Assembly (NCBI RefSeq): GCF_041361345.1
Contig: NZ_JBGKAD010000001.1
Coordinates: forward strand, 1,116,001-1,180,000
Length of the DNA stretch: 64,000 nt
From: Halobaculum sp. MBLA0147
GTDB taxonomy: Archaea > Halobacteriota > Halobacteria > Halobacteriales > Haloferacaceae
Direction of reading: 5' to 3'
This document shows, piece after piece, positions 61,352 through 64,000 of this stretch (position 1 is the stretch's first letter; every line of letters starts with the position of its first letter). The notes under the pieces are model-generated. The model was not told the origin of the DNA and did no database searches. It was given only the letters and a program-made list of their open reading frames with translations. A program made the position numbers and the translations under genes.

Positions 61352-61477
61352 GTGAGCAGCCACCCGCGTGACCCCGACGCGGAGGAGCTACCGCTCATCT
61401 GCGAGTTCTGCGGTGGGGTCATCGAGGACGACGAGCAGCGGTGTCCGGCGCTGGAGACGGGGAGGTGCCGCCCATGA
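61352..61477 (+). CDS. 41-residue zinc-finger-like protein
   Basis: A GTG at 61352 after the ribosome site GGAGGTGG encodes MSSHPRDPDAEELPLICEFC then GGVIEDDEQRCPALETGRCRP. The CEFC and later C-PALETGRC offer four cysteines for one zinc. The stop TGA overlaps the next gene's ATG as ATGA. Small proteins of this type are common in haloarchaeal viruses and plasmids. A TATA-like TTAAAAG at about 61306 precedes it. Confidence 0.65.
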   Translation: MSSHPRDPDAEELPLICEFCGGVIEDDEQRCPALETGRCRP

Positions 61478-62298
61478 CGGACGACGTGGAGGCGCGCCTA
61501 GACGCTCTCGCCGACCGTCTCGACGAACTCGAGGCGGAGAACGAGCGGCTGCGCGAGGAGAACGAGGAACTGCGCGGTCGCGTCGACCAACTCCAACGAG
61601 ACAACGCTGAACTGCGGTCGACTGTTGCCGAGATCGAGTCTCGGCCCCGCGTTGGCTGGGACGACGCTCCGGACCCCAGCGGGATCAGCGTCGTCGCTCC
61701 GGAGGGTGACCACGAGTGGGACCTCTTCGGAGCGATCCACGCGAGTGCGTCGAAGGATGTCGTCGCCGATCTGGACGAGAGAGTCCAGACGGTGATGGAT
61801 GCCGTCGAGTCTGGTGAACTCGAAGATCAGGGAGAGACGAAGCTCGGTCTGGAACCCGAGACGCCGCTCGAAGAACTCTGTGCCTGTCCCGACACGATCC
61901 AGCGACAGGCGACGCGGAAGGTCGACGTGTATCGTGCGGTGAAGTTCGCCGAGGAACTCTGGAACCGGTCTGAGAAACTGCCGAACGGCGACCGACACAT
62001 CAACTCGTCCGACCTGTCACGGTGGTTGGCGTCTCGGTTCGACGAGATCGCGACGACCGCCACGGGTGAGCGGGCGAACTCGACCACCGTCGGGAGGGTG
62101 AGACGGGCGCTGTCGAAGTTCGGTAAGGATCGGATCGAGGTGACGGAGAAGAAGGGACGCGGCCACGAGACGAAGATCGTCGTCAACGCCGAACTCGCGG
62201 ACCGGTGCCAGAAGTTCGGGAACGCGAACGTCGACGCCAGCATCGTGAACGAGTTGAACGCCGTCGACGCCGGGAATCACGACCCGGTGACGGGCTGA
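61474..62298 (+). CDS. Coiled-coil, probable winged-helix DNA-binding protein of the integrated element
   Basis: The 274-residue product opens with a leucine/glutamate coiled coil, MTDDVEARLDALADRLDELEAENERLREENEEL, about residues 1-50. A middle stretch includes ELCACPDTIQRQATRKVDVYRAVKFAEELW, and a putative winged helix follows: INSSDLSRWLASRFDEIATTATGERANSTTVGRVRRALSKFG then KDRIEVTEKKGRGHETKIVV. This arrangement fits replication or transcription control proteins of haloarchaeal plasmids and viruses. GGAGGTG lies before the ATG, which overlaps its upstream neighbour. The precise role is unknown. Confidence 0.65.
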   Translation: MTDDVEARLDALADRLDELEAENERLREENEELRGRVDQLQRDNAELRSTVAEIESRPRVGWDDAPDPSGISVVAPEGDHEWDLFGAIHASASKDVVADLDERVQTVMDAVESGELEDQGETKLGLEPETPLEELCACPDTIQRQATRKVDVYRAVKFAEELWNRSEKLPNGDRHINSSDLSRWLASRFDEIATTATGERANSTTVGRVRRALSKFGKDRIEVTEKKGRGHETKIVVNAELADRCQKFGNANVDASIVNELNAVDAGNHDPVTG

Positions 62299-62413
62299 CC
62301 ACGGAGGCCCCGTGATACCCCCCCATCCCAGCCGGGACACCAGGCTAACCCACCACTAACCACCGCACCGCAGGCCGCTGTAAGTTTGTTCGCTGTAGCA
62401 ACAGCAGGCGGGA

Positions 62414-62462
62414 GCCGTTCTCTCGATTCAGTAGTGCTACACGGAAGAATCGCGAGAACGGC
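62414..62462. repeat. Long inverted repeat, 16-bp arms with one mismatch
   Basis: GCCGTTCTCTCGATTC (62414-62429) pairs with GAATCGCGAGAACGGC (62447-62462) across a 17-base loop. It lies in the 399-base non-coding gap 62299-62697, which has no convincing gene. It could be a transcribed hairpin, a terminator core for the coiled-coil gene or part of a plasmid origin. Confidence 0.75.
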
Positions 62463-62583
62463 TCTGATTCAGATTCTGGACGGTCACGGGTTCGTGATTC
62501 TCGTATCCTGCCCCTCCGCGGCGCGGGGGTGGGGTCGACTGGTGCCGATCGGCTCGTCAGCTTCGTTCTGGTGCGCGCGGCCG

Positions 62584-62603
62584 TCGACGACGATCGTCGT
62601 CGA
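62584..62603. repeat. Perfect 20-base palindrome
   Basis: The 20 bases TCGACGACGA and its exact complement TCGTCGTCGA form one perfect palindrome. GCGCGCGG and CGCGCGG-type flanks extend it imperfectly. It directly abuts the direct repeat at 62601. Confidence 0.75.
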
Positions 62604-62623
62604 GGCGCGCGGCGACCAGGAGG
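62601..62623 (+). repeat. 23-bp direct repeat, left copy, flanking vapBC
   Basis: CGAGGCGCGCGGCGACCAGG then AGG is repeated at 63408-63430 with one difference (a G-to-A at the eighth base or nearby). The interval 62624-63407 holds exactly the vapBC pair and its promoter. Confidence 0.75.
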
Positions 62624-62670
62624 ACCCCGTGTTCGCGCTCGCGCTGGGAGTAAATTCGGACGCAAATTTC

Positions 62671-62685
62671 TTCACTGTCGGTGAA
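62671..62685 (+). promoter_or_regulatory. Possible operator of vapBC
   Basis: TTCAC and GTGAA are spaced by five bases as an inverted repeat, 13 bases before the vapB ATG. VapB-type antitoxins usually autoregulate by binding such dyads. TAAATTCG and CAAATTTC just upstream supply a TATA-like stretch. Confidence 0.45.
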
Positions 62686-62697
62686 GAACTGAGGTGT

Positions 62698-62937
62698 ATG
62701 CAAGAAGTCAGTGAGACGAAGGTGAACGACAGCGGTTCAGTGGCGATCCCGGCGGCGGTGCGGGAGGAGGCGGAGATCGAAGCGGGTGACAAACTGAGGT
62801 GGACAGTAGACGAGGGCGGAAATCTGTCGGTGGAGGTGATTAGAGAGCGGTTCGGAGCGTTCGACGACTTCGAGCCATTCGAGACGGAGGAGCCGGTGGA
62901 CGGGGTCGAGGCGAAGCACACTGCTGGTGTGGAGTGA
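62698..62937 (+). CDS. vapB: AbrB/VapB-type antitoxin
   Basis: The 79-residue product has an N-terminal swapped-hairpin domain: SETKVNDSGSVAIPAAVREEAEIEAGDKLRWTVDEGGNLSVEVI, the AbrB-like fold of many VapB antitoxins. The acidic C-terminal tail, DDFEPFETEEPVDGVEA, is the usual toxin-binding region. ATG 62698 follows the TTCAC/GTGAA dyad. The stop is three bases before vapC, so they form one operon. The AT content is above that of neighbouring DNA, suggesting acquisition. Confidence 0.82.
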   Translation: MQEVSETKVNDSGSVAIPAAVREEAEIEAGDKLRWTVDEGGNLSVEVIRERFGAFDDFEPFETEEPVDGVEAKHTAGVE

Positions 62938-62940
62938 CGA

Positions 62941-63378
62941 ATGCAGCAGGCGTTGGTAGACACGTCGGTTCTGATTGCGGGTACGTTCGAGAAGGACGAT
63001 AACCACGAGAGGGGGTTAGAGCTACTGCGGGGGTTCGACAGGGGGAAACTACCGAGGGGAGTCGTCCCGACGCCGATGCTGAAGGAATTGTTGGATTTCA
63101 CGCTGGAACGGAAGTCACCAGAGGACGCGGAGGACGTGCTGGATCGACTTCAGGAGAGCGGTGGATTCGAGATCGTGTACCCTGCGCGAGGTGACTTCGA
63201 GCGGGGGAAATTGCTGTTCCGTAAGCACGCCGACTTGGGGCTGGCGGACGGGATGTTGGTAGGGTTGGCAGAGCGAACAGAGACGAGGTACGTGTTCTCT
63301 TTCGACGATGATTTTGATGATCCGGGTGGAGTGACCCGTCTAAATTCGGCTGTAAATCCGTACGACAGTAGTGAGTAG
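62941..63378 (+). CDS. vapC: PIN-domain ribonuclease toxin
   Basis: The 145-residue PIN-domain protein shows the four acidic active-site positions: LVDTSVLIAG (Asp7), MLKELLDF (a Glu), LADGMLVG (Asp) and FSFDDDFDD (Asp). It is the ribonuclease toxin of a VapBC module, expected to cut tRNA or other RNA unless bound by VapB. ATG 62941 begins two codons before the VDTS strand. The gene is flanked with its partner by the 23-bp direct repeats. Its target is unknown. Confidence 0.88.
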   Translation: MQQALVDTSVLIAGTFEKDDNHERGLELLRGFDRGKLPRGVVPTPMLKELLDFTLERKSPEDAEDVLDRLQESGGFEIVYPARGDFERGKLLFRKHADLGLADGMLVGLAERTETRYVFSFDDDFDDPGGVTRLNSAVNPYDSSE

Positions 63379-63407
63379 TGTCGAGGGGTTCAGGGGTGCG
63401 GCGTGAT

Positions 63408-63430
63408 CGAGGCGAGCGGCGACCAGGAGG
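63408..63430 (+). repeat. 23-bp direct repeat, right copy, flanking vapBC
   Basis: CGAGGCGAGCGGCGACCAGG then AGG matches 62601-62623 at 22 of 23 positions. The 197-base gap 63379-63575 around it shows no gene. Confidence 0.75.
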
Positions 63431-63575
63431 CGAGCGTCGACGACTGATTCACTGGGGCGGTCTTACCGACGTAGGGTACGACAGCGTGCCACCTGCCGAC
63501 AGTCGTCGCACCGGTCTCGATGCCCGGAGACCGAGCTTCGACTCCTGTGTCGTCAGCGACCAGGGGTGTCGCCGA

Positions 63576-63863
63576 CTACTCCGGCGCTGTTTCCGGTGCT
63601 ACGTCCGTCTCGGAGTGCTGGGGGATATCTAAACGAGAGTCCGCTAGCGCCGTCCTGTGCTCCTCTGTTCGTCGCTCGACCCGTCGGAGGCGCGGGATCA
63701 CGCCGTCACCTTCTACCTCTTCCTCACCCGTCAGGAGTCGGACCGCCTTGTGGGCGTCACGGCGCGTGTCGAGCAGCGCCTTCGCGACCGGGATCGCGAT
63801 GGTCACCAGCGCACCGAGGAACCCGGCGATCGCGCCGAGTACCCCAGGAGGGACGGGAGCCAT
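63576..63863 (-). CDS. Small one-helix protein of the integrated element
   Basis: This 95-residue product has one N-terminal helix, VLGAIAGFLGALVTIAIPVAKALL (about 8-31), and a charged, soluble tail (RRDAHKAVRLLTGEEEVEGDGVIPRLRRVERRTEEH) that may form a coiled coil. Such proteins are typical of haloarchaeal viral structural or lysis cassettes. The start ATG at 63863 shares a base with the stop of the upstream gene (TGATG). Confidence 0.6.
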   Translation of the reverse strand: MAPVPPGVLGAIAGFLGALVTIAIPVAKALLDTRRDAHKAVRLLTGEEEVEGDGVIPRLRRVERRTEEHRTALADSRLDIPQHSETDVAPETAPE

Positions 63864-63985
63864 CAGACCACACCCGCCGAGATGTCGCTGTCCGACTGCG
63901 CGTACAGCAGTAGGACCCCGGCGACCACGGCCGCCACGAGGTACGCGCTCGAGCCGCCCAGCAACTCGTCCCAGGGACCCGCCAT
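63863..63985 (-). CDS. 40-residue one-helix membrane protein
   Basis: The sequence starts MAGPWDELLGGSSAYLVAAV at an ATG at 63985-63983 and ends VVAGVLLLYAQSDSDISAGV with a TGA at 63863. It is a small membrane protein with one helix of about 20 residues. The reading frame continues open to the window edge, so a longer protein starting beyond 64000 cannot be excluded. The TGA shares one base with the ATG of the next gene, as expected for a compact viral operon. Confidence 0.5.
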   Translation of the reverse strand: MAGPWDELLGGSSAYLVAAVVAGVLLLYAQSDSDISAGVV

Positions 63986-64000
63986 GTCGTCCGCCACCGC

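Larger units (their letters stand above)
61299..64000. mobile_element. Edge of an integrated virus- or plasmid-like element at tRNA-Trp
   Basis: The gene style changes at the 3' end of tRNA-Trp. Short genes appear with strong GGAGGTG ribosome sites, alongside a coiled-coil DNA-binding protein, a toxin-antitoxin pair, small one-helix proteins read leftward and lower GC around 62640-63400. An integrase and the second attachment site would lie beyond the window. Betapleolipoviruses and related plasmids of haloarchaea often integrate at tRNA genes, but the identity is not proved. Confidence 0.6.

Noticed and set aside
63378-63632. A plus-strand ORF after vapC
   Set aside because: The Arg/Gly-rich text crosses the direct repeat and overlaps the end of the leftward viral-type gene. 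No ribosome site was found.

Overview
The window is chromosomal DNA from a halophilic archaeon (class Halobacteria). The GC content is very high and most proteins are strongly acidic. Starts are often GTG, and many genes are preceded by an archaeal TATA box about 25-30 bp upstream. Lineage markers include GatE, a CetZ tubulin, archaeal Elp3, a PGF-CTERM surface protein, a haloarchaeal Mrp antiporter operon and a tRNA-Trp whose intron carries a C/D-box guide RNA. The genus cannot be fixed from sequence alone.

Layout. 0-9 kb: a small kinase, a UspA protein, an amidohydrolase, a pilus-type ATPase/membrane-platform pair (PilB/PilC-like) with very long Gly/Asp-rich segments, and a Trm9-like methyltransferase. 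9-17 kb: a winged-helix regulator, a conserved haloarchaeal protein and a five-gene peptide ABC transporter operon read leftward, then tRNA-Glu. 17-25 kb: one 2,585-residue Ig/PKD-repeat cell-surface protein. 25-37 kb: AhcY, a cysteine-cluster protein, a solitary TnpB element, GatE, a zinc-ribbon HTH protein, Elp3, MscS and a one-cysteine peroxiredoxin. 37-44.5 kb: the complete mrpABCDEFG sodium/proton antiporter operon. 44.5-50.7 kb: CoaBC, an eIF2B-like protein, a small zinc finger, two membrane proteins, a Tat-exported protein and a Bat-type HTH regulator. 50.8-57.3 kb: CetZ, divergent from a second pilus-type ATPase/TadC locus with two small accessory genes. 57-61 kb: GuaB, an IS-end remnant, and DUF5794- and DUF5795-like genes. 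From 61.1 kb to the edge, intron-containing tRNA-Trp is followed by what looks like the end of an integrated virus or plasmid with a vapBC cassette.

Non-coding and small-ORF structure is the most unusual part. (1) Two membrane-protein genes at 47.3-48.6 kb are joined by two tandem 15-16-codon ORFs, all linked by GTGA stop/start overlaps. (2) A 42-codon ORF bridges mrpF and mrpG by the same kind of overlap. (3) A roughly 100-bp element with two perfect hairpins occurs at 845 and, inverted, at 37337. The stem changes between copies are compensated, and in both cases the element follows a GC-rich tandem repeat behind a gene end. (4) Three TnpB-type end hairpins have different but internally paired stems. 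(5) The tRNA-Trp intron fits the N+5 rule for C34 and U39 while both D boxes read CCGA.

Functional links: Elp3 and the Trm9-like enzyme could act on the same wobble-uridine pathway, with AhcY clearing the S-adenosylhomocysteine made by methyltransferases. GatE and tRNA-Glu belong to Glu/Gln decoding. Mrp and MscS are ion and osmotic homeostasis systems expected in a halophile. Assignments rest on motifs read by eye; no database search was possible.
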